From Populus alba (taxonomy: Eukaryota; Streptophyta; Magnoliopsida; Malpighiales; Salicaceae), in NCBI RefSeq assembly GCF_005239225.2, contig NC_133296.1:7440001-7504000 (forward strand): a stretch of 64,000 bases of DNA. The letters run 5' to 3'. The notes below the pieces were generated by a model. That model had not been told where the DNA came from. It did no database searches and saw only the letters and a list, made by a program, of their open reading frames with translations. Positions 24,201 to 47,167 of the stretch are shown one piece after another. Position numbers and translations under genes: made by a program. Each line of letters starts with the position of its first letter. Positions within the stretch are counted from its first letter, which is position 1.

Positions 24201-24600
24201 CCTCCCAGCCATTCAGCTGATCAGGTCTTGGTTTCTTTTTTTGAGTTTTCTAGATTGACTGGTTTTTTTTCTTCTAAAAAATTAAAACTGAGAAAAATCC
24301 AGGCTCGAGAACCCAGAGATTGTTTTTATACTTCTGCCTTTTCTCATATGTTTTTTACTCCATCATTTTCGATTCTTTTTTCGTTTTGGAATGCTTTTTC
24401 CTGGGTTTTTTTTGTTCTTTCATGTCTTTACCGTTCTTGAGGCTGCTCATCTCATTGCTGTTTTGCTTTTTCAATTTGTCTATTGACAGAAAAAGGTCTC
24501 CCTAGGTGTTGTTTTCTCTCTACAATCACTTCCCTGGTTTGCTTTTCTTTTTTGTCATTTCTTTTTAATCTCTAGCTTCGTTTGTTACCATATATATATA
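21201..24600. other. intergenic DNA, probably decayed retroelement-like sequence
   Basis: No domain-bearing frame occurs. The plus strand at 21,350-21,620 is G/T-rich with a duplicated theme (TTGGCTTG followed by a TGGGATG phrase, near 21,375-21,430 and 21,560-21,595), which explains its 86-codon frame. The section at 21,960-23,400 is purine-rich. A (TA)n run is at about 24,588-24,607. The purine-rich leader-like character suggests an old retroelement fragment, but no LTR pair could be matched by eye. Confidence 0.35.
23508..23760. repeat. degenerate tandem repeat, about 86-bp unit, roughly three copies
   Basis: The phrase GGCTTTCAAGTTGGGAATG, then AGTATTCATATAAGAATACT, then a TTAGTATTT block occurs from 23,508. 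It recurs from about 23,593 as GACTTTCAAGTTAGGAATGC plus GAGTATTCATGTAAGAATAC, and more weakly from about 23,680. AGTATTC followed by GAATACT forms a small stem in each copy. Confidence 0.6.
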
Positions 24601-26688
24601 TATATAGCTGTGTAGATGAACAGCTTCGTGCAAAGAACAAATAAACAAACCAGTGTTGTGTTTTTTTTTTTCATTGGTTGTGGATTAAAGAAACGATTTG
24701 TGCAATGTACTTCTAGAATCTGTTGCTTTTGAGGCCATCTTATAACACCACTTATTGTCTTTAACCATTTTTCTGGTGTTGTATGGATGCTAAATAGTGC
24801 ATGAGATCGTGATGTAGGAGAGGCCGCTTACTCTTCTGGAAATTAGAGCTTACTCCAACATGCTAACATCCAACACGAAAGCTTCAAAGTTATCTTTAGT
24901 TAAGCTTTGTATTGTGTTATGAATGTATTTCTATTTGTATTGTGTTAGTTCTTGAGGATCAACCAGACTTAATATTTGTTTCATCTCCCTTTTCAATTTT
25001 CTAGCATTCCTCCACTTGGTAGGGTGGGTGCCAGAATGCTATATTTTGGAAACAAACAAGAAAATATTTGTTTTTTTTTTCTTATCACATGGTACTTTGA
25101 AAATAATTCACAAGGTCGTTTTCAAAGAGTGCTTAGAGGGTAGGAGTTTAGAATCCTAAGAAGATTGCAGACTAGGTTCTTAATTACAGGTGGCGTTGCA
25201 AACATTTCATGGGATAAAAAAAAAAACTGCATGACTGGAAGAACAGCTAACTCCTTCGATCTCTCCCTCAATCTTTAAAAAAGGCATCGAGATAGATGAT
25301 TAGAGCTTAGAAGAAAATTGAAAATAAAGAGAGGACGCTTGCATGGTGACCTGCCATCCCCACTGATCTAATGTCCAGTTCAGAGGGAGAGAACATAAAC
25401 AAATTCATTATGCACTCCATGAAAATGAACCTCGGTACACTGCACACGCCCTTCAATATATACATTTACCATTTTGTTTTGGAATATAATACAATGGAAA
25501 TAAAGGGTGTTTTGGAATATATAATTGTGATTTGGGTATAGGGTTTTTGTTTAACGGATGCTAGCAGGAAACCATTACTGCATGGAATCCAAAGACGTGG
25601 ATCTATATACATTTGGAAATCTTTCATATGACAGTTCCTCCATTTTTTTCTTCAAAACAACTTCAATGATTATGCATGTTGTGTGGTGTTGAGAAAACCG
25701 GGAATAACCGAAAACTAATATTTATCATATCACAATTTATAAATCACAAGTCTCAATCCTTTTTTTTTTTTACAATCAAAATTAGAATCAAACATTAATT
25801 AGCAAAATAATACAGACAATTATACAAATCAACACCAAAATTTTTACATGAAAAACCCGATACGGGAAAAACCAGAAGACTGTAATTCACCTAAAAATTT
25901 CTTCTATCAACAAATAATAAGTTCATAATTCTTCCTCATATTTAACTAAGAATTACAATACGCATATCATGAAAAAAAATTTATTCTTAACATTAAAGAA
26001 GAAATATTTTAAAAAAACCTCACAACACTAGCAATTATGATTTTTAACAAAACAACCGGCTTATACACCACTAATCTTTAAAATAACGTCAGTGATTATG
26101 CGTGTAGTCTGACATTGCCTTCTGTTGAGCGTTGGATTGATTTTTCTTCTGGTGCTTGGCCTGGCACTAGTTCAAGCACTTTGATATGTTGGATTTTATG
26201 CTCTTTCTTCAGGTTCTGTAGACCCACCAATTGAAAAGGGTCTTGCTGTTCTTGGATTACAGTTATCAAGCATTTAAACTAGCCAAGCTTAGTACTGCTT
26301 CCATCCCTATTCTTTAAAAACTTGCGTTTAATGTACAAGTATGTGTTGGGATTTAAATGTTTTAAAAGAAAGGATTAATTAGTGTGAGCACTTGTATTTC
26401 AACAATTGCATTTACATTTCAAAGCCAGGTTAATACGTTTGAATATTAAAGAAATGAACTCTCAACACAATGAATTGGAGAAATAGGATTCATGTGAAAA
26501 GATAATTTTTTAGTTAACTCAATATAGCATACAAGGTTTTACTGTAGTGATTATACTAGGAGCTTAATCAAATTTTTTTATACTATTATGCATTTTTGTT
26601 TTTATAATAAAAAAAATTGTATTATTGAGAATCTCAATTGAATTCATGAAAACAATGCAATTTAGAGTGTGTTTGGAACTATTTTTAA
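24601..26688. other. intergenic DNA, no supported gene
   Basis: Moderately complex sequence without a convincing reading frame, splice-joined exon chain or RNA gene. It ends at the MITE target site at 26,686-26,688. Confidence 0.45.
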
Positions 26689-26888
26689 GGGAGTGTTTGA
26701 AAGTATAGTGGTGATTGCTTTTTAAATGGTATTTTGCTCGAAAATACATCTTAATAATATATTTTTATTTTTTTAAAAATATTGTCGACACATCAAAATA
26801 ATTCAAAAATATAAAAAAATACTTTTAAGCAAAAACAAAATTCAAATTTTGTTTAAACACCGGTGTAAACATAGCCCCAAACGGGGTC
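26689..26888. mobile_element. Tourist-like MITE, 200 bp, TSD TAA
   Basis: TAA at 26,686-26,688 and 26,889-26,891 flank ends GGGAGTGTTTGAAAGTAT and, in reverse, GACCCCGTTTGGGGCTATG. The interior carries the family block CACATCAAAATAATTCAAAA. Directly after the right TAA a further, more eroded relative appears to start (about 26,892-27,050), another case of adjacent insertion. Confidence 0.75.
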
Positions 26889-27053
26889 TAAGTGCATTTG
26901 GCTTGGAAAAAAACATTAAATTGATGGGTTTTTTTTTAGTGTTTTTTAATGGTTTTAATGTGCTAATATCAAAAATTAAAAAAAAAACTTGAAAAAAAAT
27001 AATTTTAATATATTTCAAACAAATAACACTTTTGAAAAGTATCCTGCACCATA

Positions 27054-27330
27054 ATCTGAATGTGTGTTTTGTATTTTTGTATCTTTTATAGTTGTAGTTT
27101 GAAAAAAGAATAGATATTTTTTTTAAAAAAAAATTAGCTATTGCTAGTTGGATTAAAATATATGTTTGGTTAAAACTGGAATTAAAATTATTGTTGACTA
27201 AAAGTAGTGAAAAAATGTTTTGGTTAAAACTGTTGTTGAAAATGTTTTTTATAACCTTAAATATATTTCATAACTTTAAATTGCATAAGCATGTGATTAT
27301 TAATATATAAGAAATCTAGCAAAACAATAT
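27054..27330 (-). mobile_element. fragment of the long (about 796-bp) Tourist-like element, reversed
   Basis: Reading rightwards, GAATGTGTGTTTTGTATTTTTGTA, then ATAGTTGTAGTTTGAAAAAA, TGGTTAAAAC blocks and ATAACCTTAAATATA match the reversed 3' half of the elements at 17.6 and 57.1 kb. Only that half is recognisable, so it is truncated or diverged. Confidence 0.5.
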
Positions 27331-27405
27331 TAAGGTCCTATTTTATACAATAAATATACCAATTGCAAAGTTAGCCTAGCTAAGAATCTAAGCATTATTA
27401 TTATA

Positions 27406-27437
<32 letters not shown>

Positions 27438-28890
27438 CCTGAAATATAAAGTAGTTTTATTGTTCTATTAAATAGTTGCAATTCTATCATGAACATCATC
27501 CATTCAAAAATGGTCTATGGTTTACATGTTTTATGGATATTTTCTACAATCCTATTATCTTGTCTATTAATAAATAAAATTTGATATTTTGGAAATACAC
27601 AATTACAAGCATGTTTAGCAAGCAATTTTGCACTCAATGAACAACAAAATCTAGCACAAATCAAGAGCCTTAAATCCCATCTTAAAAAAAAAAATAAACT
27701 ATGAGAGATTACAACTTAAACATTGAGATATATAACGTATTCCCCTTGTTTTCTAAATGGAAATGCTATAAGTTCTCAGGATAAAGCAAAAATTAACCAT
27801 CTAACATCAAATTCACATTTAAATTTGTAAATAAATTCATGGATTCCGTGGTAAATTTTTTACCATTGAGCCTTATACCTTTTATCTACATTTAAATTTT
27901 TAAACTTCTTGTAAAAATCCCTCCACATTTTAATCACTTAAATTATCAATGTTATTTTGGCTTACTGATGCATAAAGATTTTAGCAAATAATTTCTCAAC
28001 CACCTTAAAGTTAAAAAAAAAAAAAATTATAGTCTCAGGAGGCAATATAAAGATTTTCTCAAGCTGTGTGCATTGCTTTAACTATCTATTGATTGATTAG
28101 AGTTTGTTCCTAGTTTAATTAATTAGCAAGTTGGAAAAGAAATGGCTAAATCTAAAACAAAGTAGATGAAAAAGAACCAATTATCTCTTACTCAATCCAA
28201 TTTAATAGCCAGTAGATGGATGATGTGAATGTTTTGTTCTTCTTTTTTGTTACTAAAACTTCTTGATCATTAATGAATGAATAAGCCTAAAAGCCTCGAG
28301 ATTCAACACCATTATCATGAAGAAACAAAACAGCTTTGAATTAAAATTGCTATTCGATTTAGTTCTTTAATTGGCAGTGTAAACTAATGACCTTCACACA
28401 AATAAAGAAGCAAGAAATGTTGTTTTAATTAACCTATCTCACAAATCTTTAGTATCACTAGCATTACCTAGAAACATCTTAAGTTCTATTGTTGTCCTTC
28501 CTTATTTTGATTGGGCATTTCCTTATTTGACAACTAGGAAGCCATTGAAATAGATCAATTAATTATCTTTCAGTCCTTTGCCATGCCAAGATCTTATAAA
28601 CAAGCATGAAAGCCAAAAAAATTAAAAAAAGTGTAAAAATGTCATTTTAGAATTAAGACAACAATACATCTAAAAGGAGATAAATTAGGTATTCCACTAA
28701 TAATAATAAATAAAAAAATTAATTCAATTAAACACAGTTAACCAATAATATTATGAAAGATTTATTCTAGGAGGGAGAGCATAAAGAGGTGCATATCCAT
28801 GAGAATTTAAAAGATTTTGGTGTGTTTGAGATTGTGGTTTTGAAGTTTGTGCATTATTGTTACCACTCTTCCAACTAAGAATTTTGTTAC
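27331..28890. other. AT-rich intergenic DNA with (TA)n
   Basis: A long interrupted (TA)n tract occupies about 27,401-27,437. No gene was seen. Confidence 0.5.
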
Positions 28891-28894
28891 CCCA

Positions 28895-29245
28895 TGTGGG
28901 CTGGACGCGTCCATGCCCATCCCATGTTAGGTCTGGACACGACTGCGTCCACACCATGTTGGACCTGGACGTTTCCACGCCTAACCCCACATTGGGCTTG
29001 AAAGTGACCGTGTCTACCTTCATGTTGGCCCTGCACGCGTCCCCGCTCAACCTTACTTTGGCCCTGGACGCGACCATGTCCTCTTCCATGTTGGCCCTGC
29101 ACGCGTCCCAGCTCAACCTCACACTTTGGCCCTGGACGCGACCGCGTCCTCCTCCATGATGGCTCTGCACACGTCCACGCCCAACCCCACATTGGGCTGG
29201 ACGCGACCGCGTCCATCTCTATGTTGGACAAGAACACTTCCATAC
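28895..29245. repeat. GC- and CpG-rich minisatellite, about 65-bp unit of two related halves
   Basis: In a very AT-rich neighbourhood, this 350-bp block repeats CTGGACGCGACC / CTGCACGCGTCC phrases about every 30-35 bases. They alternate with CATGTTGG and CCCAACCCCACATTGGGC, giving about five higher-order units of roughly 65 bases. Several overlapping frames of 100-139 codons on both strands are by-products of the low stop-codon density, not genes. The high CpG content implies recent expansion or protection from methylation-driven decay. Confidence 0.85.
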
Positions 29246-29259
29246 CCAACCCCAAAACA

Positions 29260-29900
29260 TATTATTATTTATAATTAATAAATTTGAAAGAAAATATTAT
29301 TATTAATATTAAAAGCATATTAGTATTTATATTATAAATTTTTATGATATTTTTTATAAAAATAAAAAATGAGCCCACGACGTAGTATTATTAAAAATAT
29401 TCAACTTTTCTAAGTATTAATATAAAAAATATTATAATTTGTATTGTAAATATTATTATTTTTCTTCTAATTCAAAGTATTCATATCAAAATATTATTAT
29501 TTGTGTTTTAAATATTATTATTTTTCTTATAATTCAACATATTCATATAAGAGATATTATTATTTTTATAATAATTCAAAGTTTTAATATAAAAATATTA
29601 TTATTTGTGTTCTAAATATTCTTGGAATTAAAAATAGTATTATTTATGTTATGAATATTATTATTTTTACTATAATCAAAATTATTATTATTAAAAATAT
29701 TATCTTTTTTGTTATAAATATTATTATTTTTATAATAATGAATATTATTAAGAAAATAATTACTAAATTAGAAAAACATTATTATTAGCATTAAAAAACA
29801 GCCATAAATTTAATTTGAAAGGTAAAATTAAAAATTATTATTATTATTATTATTAATAAATTTTAAAAAACTATTATTATTATAAAAAAAACTACAGGGG
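29260..29900. repeat. AT-rich degenerate tandem repeat, ATTATT-rich
   Basis: AAATATTATTATTTTT and TAATTCAAAGTATT phrases recur about every 65-75 bases between about 29,400 and 29,660. ATT/TTA runs follow. It directly adjoins the GC-rich minisatellite, giving an abrupt compositional switch. Confidence 0.6.
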
Positions 29901-30529
29901 GACATATGATATTTGGGCTGTCTGCTGTGTGCTGGGCAGACCCAGTACACACGTAGTGTTTTGACTACAGTCTACATCAAGACCCAACTATCCTTTGGTC
30001 TTGTAGCTGCAGAATTCAAAATAGGCTTGGGTCATTCGGTATGCATGATCCACGCTAATCATGAATCCTGCAAGAATCAATATCTAAGGTTTTTATAAAA
30101 ATTAAAAAAAATGAGGCCATGGTCTAGCGCAAGCAACCAAACTAGTTTCTATATGAGTCTTAAGCTCATTCATTTGATTTTTGTCTAAGCAAATCCCTCC
30201 TTTTTTATTAGTTTCGACTTACGGGCCAATTAATCATAATAGTATTAGAAATATTCAATTAGTACCTTACTTTAGTTTTTAAAACCGATCCTCAGTCTCT
30301 AGCCACGGGTTATATTTATCGAACTTTTTATTTTATAAAATAATAAAACAAATATTATTTTAAAAATATAAATTTATTTACCTAGTTTTTTCTTTATTGT
30401 TTTAGGCTAATAAATTGTGAGTCAATTCAAGTTCTTAACTAGATTATATAGGTCAATTCTTTTTTTCTTTTTCTTTTTTTGTTGAAATTCAACATGATCT
30501 AGATTTTGAATCATCCAAATCATGAGTTA
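29901..30529. other. short GC-normal patch and AT-rich spacer
   Basis: Sequence at 29,901-30,080 is more complex (for example GCTGTCTGCTGTGTGCTGGG) and may belong to the same repeat as the minisatellite. No gene is supported. Confidence 0.35.
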
Positions 30530-30745
30530 GAGGGTGTTTGAGAGTGTGGTAGCGGTTGCTTTTCAAATAGCTTTTCGTGCCGAAAAGCATGCCAATAATA
30601 TTTTTTTATTTTTTAAAAATCATTTTTGACATCAGCACATCAAAACGATCCAAAAAGTACAAACCGCACTCAATTTTAGCAAAAAAAAAAAAAATTGAAT
30701 TTTGGTGAAAAGCCGGTTTGACCGCAATACCAAACAGGCAATCTA
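30530..30745. mobile_element. Tourist-like MITE, about 216 bp, TSD TTA
   Basis: TTA at 30,527-30,529 precedes GAGGGTGTTTGAGAGTGTGG. The right end has CCGCAATACCAAACAGG, and TTA is at 30,746-30,748. The interior block GACATCAGCACATCAAAACG is the best-preserved version of the family core. The right boundary is uncertain by a few bases. It lies about 560 bases upstream of the GTG1/COLD1-like start codon. Confidence 0.7.
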
Positions 30746-30748
30746 TTA

Positions 30749-31302
30749 GATTATTATGGATTTTGTTGAAACTAAGCTAACCTAGACCCTGGATTACTCG
30801 AGTTATTGGGCAACTTATTGGTTTGGATTTAAAATAATACTATTCATCTTGTCTGCGTTCTTTATTTAATGTATTTTTTTTAAAATAATTTTTTTTAATC
30901 AATCTGTTCATCTACCAACTTTTATTTTATTTATTTTATTATTTTTAAAAGAAAAATGGAAAGATAAAATAGCAAGTTATAAATGAATTAAGAAAATATA
31001 GAGAATAAATACAGATAGTTTTTTAAACAAATAGGACTTATTAATTATTAGTTTTATTTTAATAATTATTAAACTACAGTGACGAAGTTATAGCTTAGTC
31101 CTTGGTACTTGGGGGTTGAGAGAGAGGGAAGCAGAGAGAGGAACAGAAACAGCGGAAGAAGAAACGTTTCGCTCGATTTTCCATGAAAACAGAAACAAAG
31201 ACGGGTAAAGCAAAAGCAAGATTGAGAGAGAAAATGATGGGCAGTGTAGATTTGTCAATATAGTAGTAGTTGTAGCTGTAGGAGAAGAAGAGTAGATCCG
31301 AA
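30749..31302 (+). promoter_or_regulatory. upstream region and 5' leader of the GTG1/COLD1-like gene
   Basis: AT-rich DNA to about 31,080, then a purine-rich leader-like stretch (31,110-31,300) running up to the ATG. The purine bias resembles a 5' UTR. The minus-strand frames here are complements of that leader. No clear TATA box was chosen. Confidence 0.4.
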
Positions 31303-41274
<9,972 letters not shown>

Positions 41275-44200
41275 TACATATGTTGTGTAAGTATGTGCTA
41301 AATGAATCTTTCTTTTATCCTACATTATACATCTCATCCCAAATGTGTACTGCTGGATGACCTGTTTTTAAGAAACTACAAATTTGACAGTAGACGTTTG
41401 GGAAGCTAGAGATTTTTAAGTAGTCATAATCAATACACATAATCCATTTTTGGTGCCACTGGGTTTATGTTCTCTTGTGTTTAAAGGAAGAGAGTTGTCT
41501 GTCTTCCTTCCCCAGCACCAGCCCTTAGCTAGCATTGCCTGAAAAGCACTTATGTTGGTTGGAACCCTCTGTTTCTTGCATATACAGTAACCTCATCATT
41601 ATATTAGAGTTATCATGGTGAGTACTCCATACGCAGATCATGTATTTTGCTACTACATGTCTGTCATGCAGGAATTATACTTGTAAGATGATGACTACAA
41701 TCCAAAACTAGGTACCCGCTTCTTCAGACTCCCACTCACTGGATTTCTTTGTCATCACTTCAAACTAAACTGATCCACCTTTGGTTATACTGTTCTAATA
41801 AAAAGTTGTTTATGAATAACATATTGCTGCAAGATTAGGATACACTCCAGCTTTTTATCATGAGCACGCTAGCATTCCATGTCTCATATATTCCCGAGGA
41901 TTACAAAATTGAAATAAGCTAAAACAAATTTGAGGAACAGAGTTGAGTACTGTTTTGCAATTCATTTCAATCGTTTGGTCATGTGAGTTGTGCTTGAATT
42001 AGTGAATGAATTTGGATAGATTAGTGGTGAAATGAATCAAACTGAATCCAGACACCAATTGCTATGTGAAAGTATTTTGCTGTTGCCAGTTTTATCATCA
42101 TAAATGGGTCATTCAGTCATGCCATTGGTTATTCAATATCAAAAATGCAAGACCAGCCAAAACTGTTCTTTAATTGTTTTTGGAGGATACCAGTTTCTGA
42201 CAGAAGTTACAGTGTCAGAAACGAAGAGTCCTTGGTGGGATGATCTTGACGTCTAGATTTCAGTAGTTTTGCATGAAGGGGCTCTGAAAGTTTTTGATGT
42301 TCTTCTATCTTCAATGATATTATCAAAGCAAATTGATGGAATAGTGGCTAGCATGCAAGAATACATGTGTATTTTGGCATGTCAAAGATGATACCGGCTA
42401 CTAGATATTCTATGGGTAGCGGGTTACTCTGCCAGATTCCACTAATTGCTAAAGGACATAAATTTTGACTGGAAAAGGAGGTGGAGGCGTGTAGATCACC
42501 CCAGCCAAGGATGTTCCATGGATTCTGCATTAGCTGTGTACCGCAACTTGTCTAATTAGAAATAGAAAATGTGCGTATGCACGCATCAAAAGAAAAGGGC
42601 AATAGGACAATCACCATTGGAGTGACGGTATCTCTATTATTCACACCTGTTTTGGTTTCATCGTAATTAGTAGTGTGCAATGCTCTCTCTCTCTCTCTCT
42701 CTCTCTAATTATTATTTTTGGGATGGCTGCAAAATGTTCAAGTTGTGCATTTCATTCTGACACCTCGAAGATAAATGCTTAGATTACTTAAATGTCTGGA
42801 TCTTGAGATGTTTGGCCACCCTTGCTGGGGTCACAGCTACTTGCCTCGTCAAAGACATTTATAATGTTTTCCTATCCAGGGAGAGTAATTAATCGTTGAC
42901 AGCTTATTGCAGGTTAAAAACGATTTAAGGCGCTCGAGACAGATTTCATTTCCAAGGTCAACAGCAGCAGCTCTGTACCACCGTAGGATTTTGGTATGGC
43001 ATTTGTTGTGTGCATATTATGATACATGTGTAATGGGAAATTAACGTCGTGGTCAACTTTATGAATGTTTGTGTCTGATTACCATATTATTCCATTAATG
43101 AAAATGACACCTTGTGGCCCAACGATCTGGGTCACTGCTGCCAATCCTGAACCGTGACTTTTCGGCTTGTAGTCAATGATGGTGTTTATGAAAAGTCTGC
43201 TTTATTTACCTGACCGTTCCTTGATTGAAAATTAGACCTGGGAGCGGTGACCGCCGCCGATGTTGCTCGCCGGTTGCCGCTGGATGACTCGTGTGAGAAA
43301 TGGCTGGATCGATCACACTCAGACAGGTCATGCTAGCGAGAACTGATTGACATTTGGTGCTAAAAAGCAAATAAATAAATGAGCTTCTACTGTGATGGCA
43401 TCCGATACCTACTTTGAAAAAGCAAAAACATTAATGAAAAAGCAAAAGAGCATCGAAACTGTCCCGTCCCATCAGAGGTGGGAGGGGGTGAAGTTTACGC
43501 AGAGGCACCCCACCCCAATCATTATCTTCTTCTGAAGGGACGTACCACCTTCTGCTAAGAAGCAAGTGTACAGTACACCCTCCCCTCAAAATTGCTTCTT
43601 TTCTCTTCTTTTCAGTGGGAAGAAAAAGGAAAGCGAAGCGATTCTCCTCCCAGTCACTGACGGCCGTCCTGCAAATGGAATGTTAAGACCTCGAGGCGGC
43701 CATTGAAAGATCTTAGAGGCAAGTACAGGGGTGAAGGCAAGCAGAGTCATTGGAGGGTGTCTTTGAACAGCACTCTACTTTCTTAAAACACTCTCAGGCA
43801 AGCAACCATTTGTGTGGCATCACTGTCCTGCCCTCTGTGGCGGTGAGTTGAAAGAGTCACAAAGAGACAAACCTAAAGATTAGACGGCGCACAGAAAATT
43901 TATTATTATTATTATTATTATACCCCTATTTACAACTCCCTTAGTTTTTATTTTTTAAAGATTCAACCAATCTCTCCTATTAGATACGCCAAAGTTTGCT
44001 CAAATTAAAAAATAAGATCAAAGTAGAAAATCTCGAATAACCATGCCATATTATTATTATTATTAGACACTGTCAATTTTATTTATTTATTTTTATGAAC
44101 ATGGAAAAAGTAAAGGACCTTGTTTATATCAAATTTGTCATCTTTCTTACAAGTCATGTTGAGTATGCAATATCTCATTACAAGCAATTCTACATTTTTT

Positions 44201-45789
44201 TTTTCTTTTTAAAAAATGAATAAATAAGGGTAATATTAGAAAACAACTTCAAAATGGATGACATGAGAAGCTATCAATTACACTTTCTTTATCTATACAA
44301 AAAGCTACCAAGAACACAATTCGATTGGAGACATGGCTTCCAGAATTCTCAAATACCTCAATATAACATAAATTTATAGTCACCTGATGTCTAACCACAT
44401 CCACTGAGCGCATTTGTCAAAGCCAGAGCTTCATCTACAATAAGAAACAAGCTCCATCAATCACTTAGGAAACTTTACAAGCTTCTTCCATGAAATCAGA
44501 CCCACAGTAGCTCACTGATCTGCCAGAACTTATACGGCACAGTTTTCCTCAAAGGCCTCCAATAGCCACCATTCTCTTCATCCCTCCAGTAAGAATAAAC
44601 TGACTTCCATCTAAAATGTCCAGAGCATATTTCTTAGAGCAGTTATACCATGCCCATGTGCCCATGGAGCCACACCTTCCACTTCTCAATCCTCTGAGCA
44701 AAACAATCAAGAAACCAGATACTGACTCTGATTCACCTGGAATTCAGACCAAAAAACATTATGTCCAGAGCCAATCACCACATCATTTGCAAGCCAAGCC
44801 TTAAACCTCTAGCCAGCAAGAAAAGAAGGTATTTGGATTCTAAAGAGGTTTTCACAGATTTTACTGTTCCCTAACTCTCTAGACATCATCATCCAGTTAT
44901 ACTCTGGTACGGCAAGTTAGACAGACTACTATAGTACTACTAGGTTTTCATGTTCTATCATTGAGATGCAAGAGAATTACTCTAAACACAGGCTTCTTTT
45001 CAGGATTCAAACAGACTTGTTAGTTTTTTCTACACTCACAGTGCCCTGTTCTCAACAGAGCTTTTTTTAATAAACTTCCGCATCAGAAAAACATACCCTC
45101 TCCTACCAAGTTTCAAGCTCCACAGAATGGAACAAACATGAGTTTCAAGAGATTAAATTAATGCCGGGAAGAGAAGCAGCATAACCACAAAAGCAAAGCA
45201 TGAAACAGCCAAAAAGATAACTCCTACATTATGAATGGATTAAAAAAAAAAAATACTATTCAACAACGAAACCGAAAAAAAAAACAATCCGTGAGGATAA
45301 CTAAAGTCAGAGCACCTCCTCAAAAAAGAAAAAAGAAAGAAGAAAAGAAATGAGCATATTGAGATCAGACCAAATCATAAAGATTTTCCAACGTGTGGTC
45401 AATTATGATCATCTGATTACCTTTTACAACTCAAATACAGAACGCTACAAATAGATAATTATGGGCTTACAATCACATGGTATCACATGTGTGCAGGTTT
45501 ACGTCTTGAGAGCAGCCACTTCATATAAAAAATACTGAAGGGTAGGACTGCCTTCAAGTTCTTCCTCTCAAGATCCTGCTTCAGTGGGAATCACATCGGG
45601 ATAACAAACCATCTTTCATGTGCCATGAAATCAATAAGCATCAAAATAGAAATAAAGTACAGGTTAACATTGTAAAATTCTCGATAAAAATGATAATGAC
45701 AAAACAAGTGTCACCTTCGCAATCAATTTAACATTTGGTTTTGTCTGTAAGTCAAAGGTTTGCACCAAAGATAGGGATGGAACAGAGCA
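41275..45789. other. intergenic region between convergent genes
   Basis: The GTG1-like gene and the F-box gene converge here. An AATAAA near 41,797 is a candidate poly(A) signal for the former. A (CT)n run lies at 42,683-42,706 and (ATT)n runs near 43,900-43,921 and 44,050-44,065. The stretch 43,225-43,870 is GC-richer (with CGCCGCCGATG-type sequence) but yields no frame or splice chain. Short frames at 42,348-42,530 and 44,616-44,804 have no recognisable domain. Confidence 0.5.
42683..42706. repeat. (CT)n microsatellite
   Basis: Twelve uninterrupted CT units in the spacer downstream of the GTG1-like gene. This is a likely polymorphic marker. Confidence 0.9.
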
Positions 45790-47130
45790 TTAACATCCCA
45801 TTACAGCACAGTTTGCCACAAAGGCACCTGCTCGCTCCTTGACAGCAAGAACATTCCATTCTGATCTGCCCGTGCTTCTGTCCTGAGGATCCCAAGTATG
45901 GAGCACAATAACTTCACCTTGAGGACCTCTGTGCCCTCCAATTACCAATAAGCTGCTACCACATGCTTTAAACGCTAATCCCCAGCCATTAGAAGAGTCA
46001 GCCCTAACTGGCAACCGCTTCACAACACTCCAAGAATTATTAGTTTTGTTGTATCTCTTGACCTCGTTGGTTGCTTGATCCGCAGAATAAAGTTGATTAT
46101 TTACAACAGCGACCAGCGGAGGAGAACGCATTGCAGGATGGCCTGCACTGGGAAGAGGGTACATGTTCTCTATCCTCCTCCATGTACTTGTCTCAAGGTT
46201 ATACTCTTCACCACAACTTAAACAATCTGTCTGGCTTGACATGCCCCCAATGACATAAAACTTTCCATCCATGAAAAAGCCTGAACACAGCTTACGGGGC
46301 AAGTTCATATCTGGCAATGTCAGCCAAGTACCGACTTCAGAGTTATAAAGCTCAGCTGATCTCATTATGCATCCATTCTTGTCACTTCCTCCAGCAACAA
46401 TAGCAATTTCGCCAAGGCTGCTTGAACCAAATAAACAACGGGGTAGGTTCATTGGAGGGCATCTAGACCAATCATGGCTAAGCAAGCTATATATCCAAAC
46501 AGCAAACCCTAACAACTCACGCCCGAAAACAAGTAGCTGAGTCCCTACTGCAAGAGACTCCTTATCTGCATAAGTGAAGCATTCATCACAAGGAATCCTC
46601 GGCAACCGCATCCATCTCTCCCTTGCAGGATCAAAAGCTTCCCAAGGCATCAAAATACAAGCTAAATAAATCCAGTGTTCAAGGACCCCAAGCTGCCGCC
46701 TCACTTTATATAAACACCCACTTTCAATCAATGCTTTGAATTTCTTATTTAGCAAGGCCAAATTGGGGTAATCCGATCTACAACTCCAAGCCAAAATATA
46801 CATTGCAGCATCATCATAAAGACCAGGTAAGAGACTGTCTTCCGATGCATGCCCATCGCGATTCTCTCCCGTGTCCATAGGTTCATAATCAGCATTCAAA
46901 GTCTCCCTCTCAAACAAACCAATTCCAACATTTTCTGAATTGGTATTATTTCTCCCTGAGAAAACACGATCCAGTATATGCAAATTCTTCTCAAAAAACT
47001 CCAAGTCTTGCTCTAAGTTGACAGGAGGCTGCGAAATAACACAATTTTGCAAGCCAACCATAACCGATGAATCACAGCCTGGCCTCTCCACCTTCACTTT
47101 TGGTTCCTTGATAACATCTCTAAAAACCAT
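45790..47130 (-). CDS. F-box/kelch-repeat protein, intronless, At5g60570/SKIP11 group
   Basis: Single open frame of 446 residues. An N-terminal extension (1-98) with acidic and serine-rich parts has no known domain. A degenerate F-box follows at about 99-146 ([17 protein letters not shown], then [18 protein letters not shown]), which in this family binds ASK/Skp1 of an SCF ubiquitin ligase. Kelch repeats fill about 150-430, with the expected GG pairs at AGG 246-248, IGG 294-296 and IGG 397-399. They form a beta-propeller for substrate binding. Family signatures include [18 protein letters not shown] (189-206), [45 protein letters not shown] and the C-terminal NCAVMGC. The family has about 350-470 residues and is usually intronless, as here. 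The substrate is unknown. Some relatives target phenylpropanoid enzymes or act in light responses, but nothing here shows that. Confidence 0.95.
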   Translation of the reverse strand: MVFRDVIKEPKVKVERPGCDSSVMVGLQNCVISQPPVNLEQDLEFFEKNLHILDRVFSGRNNTNSENVGIGLFERETLNADYEPMDTGENRDGHASEDSLLPGLYDDAAMYILAWSCRSDYPNLALLNKKFKALIESGCLYKVRRQLGVLEHWIYLACILMPWEAFDPARERWMRLPRIPCDECFTYADKESLAVGTQLLVFGRELLGFAVWIYSLLSHDWSRCPPMNLPRCLFGSSSLGEIAIVAGGSDKNGCIMRSAELYNSEVGTWLTLPDMNLPRKLCSGFFMDGKFYVIGGMSSQTDCLSCGEEYNLETSTWRRIENMYPLPSAGHPAMRSPPLVAVVNNQLYSADQATNEVKRYNKTNNSWSVVKRLPVRADSSNGWGLAFKACGSSLLVIGGHRGPQGEVIVLHTWDPQDRSTGRSEWNVLAVKERAGAFVANCAVMGC

Positions 47131-47167
47131 TTTTTAAAAAACAAAAACTGGGTTGGTTTTCCTTCTG

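Noticed and set aside
28751..29255. Overlapping reading frames of 100-139 codons on both strands
   Set aside because: They lie wholly in or across the GC-rich minisatellite. The periodic GRVQGQ-like peptide simply reflects the DNA repeat, and both strands are open equally.
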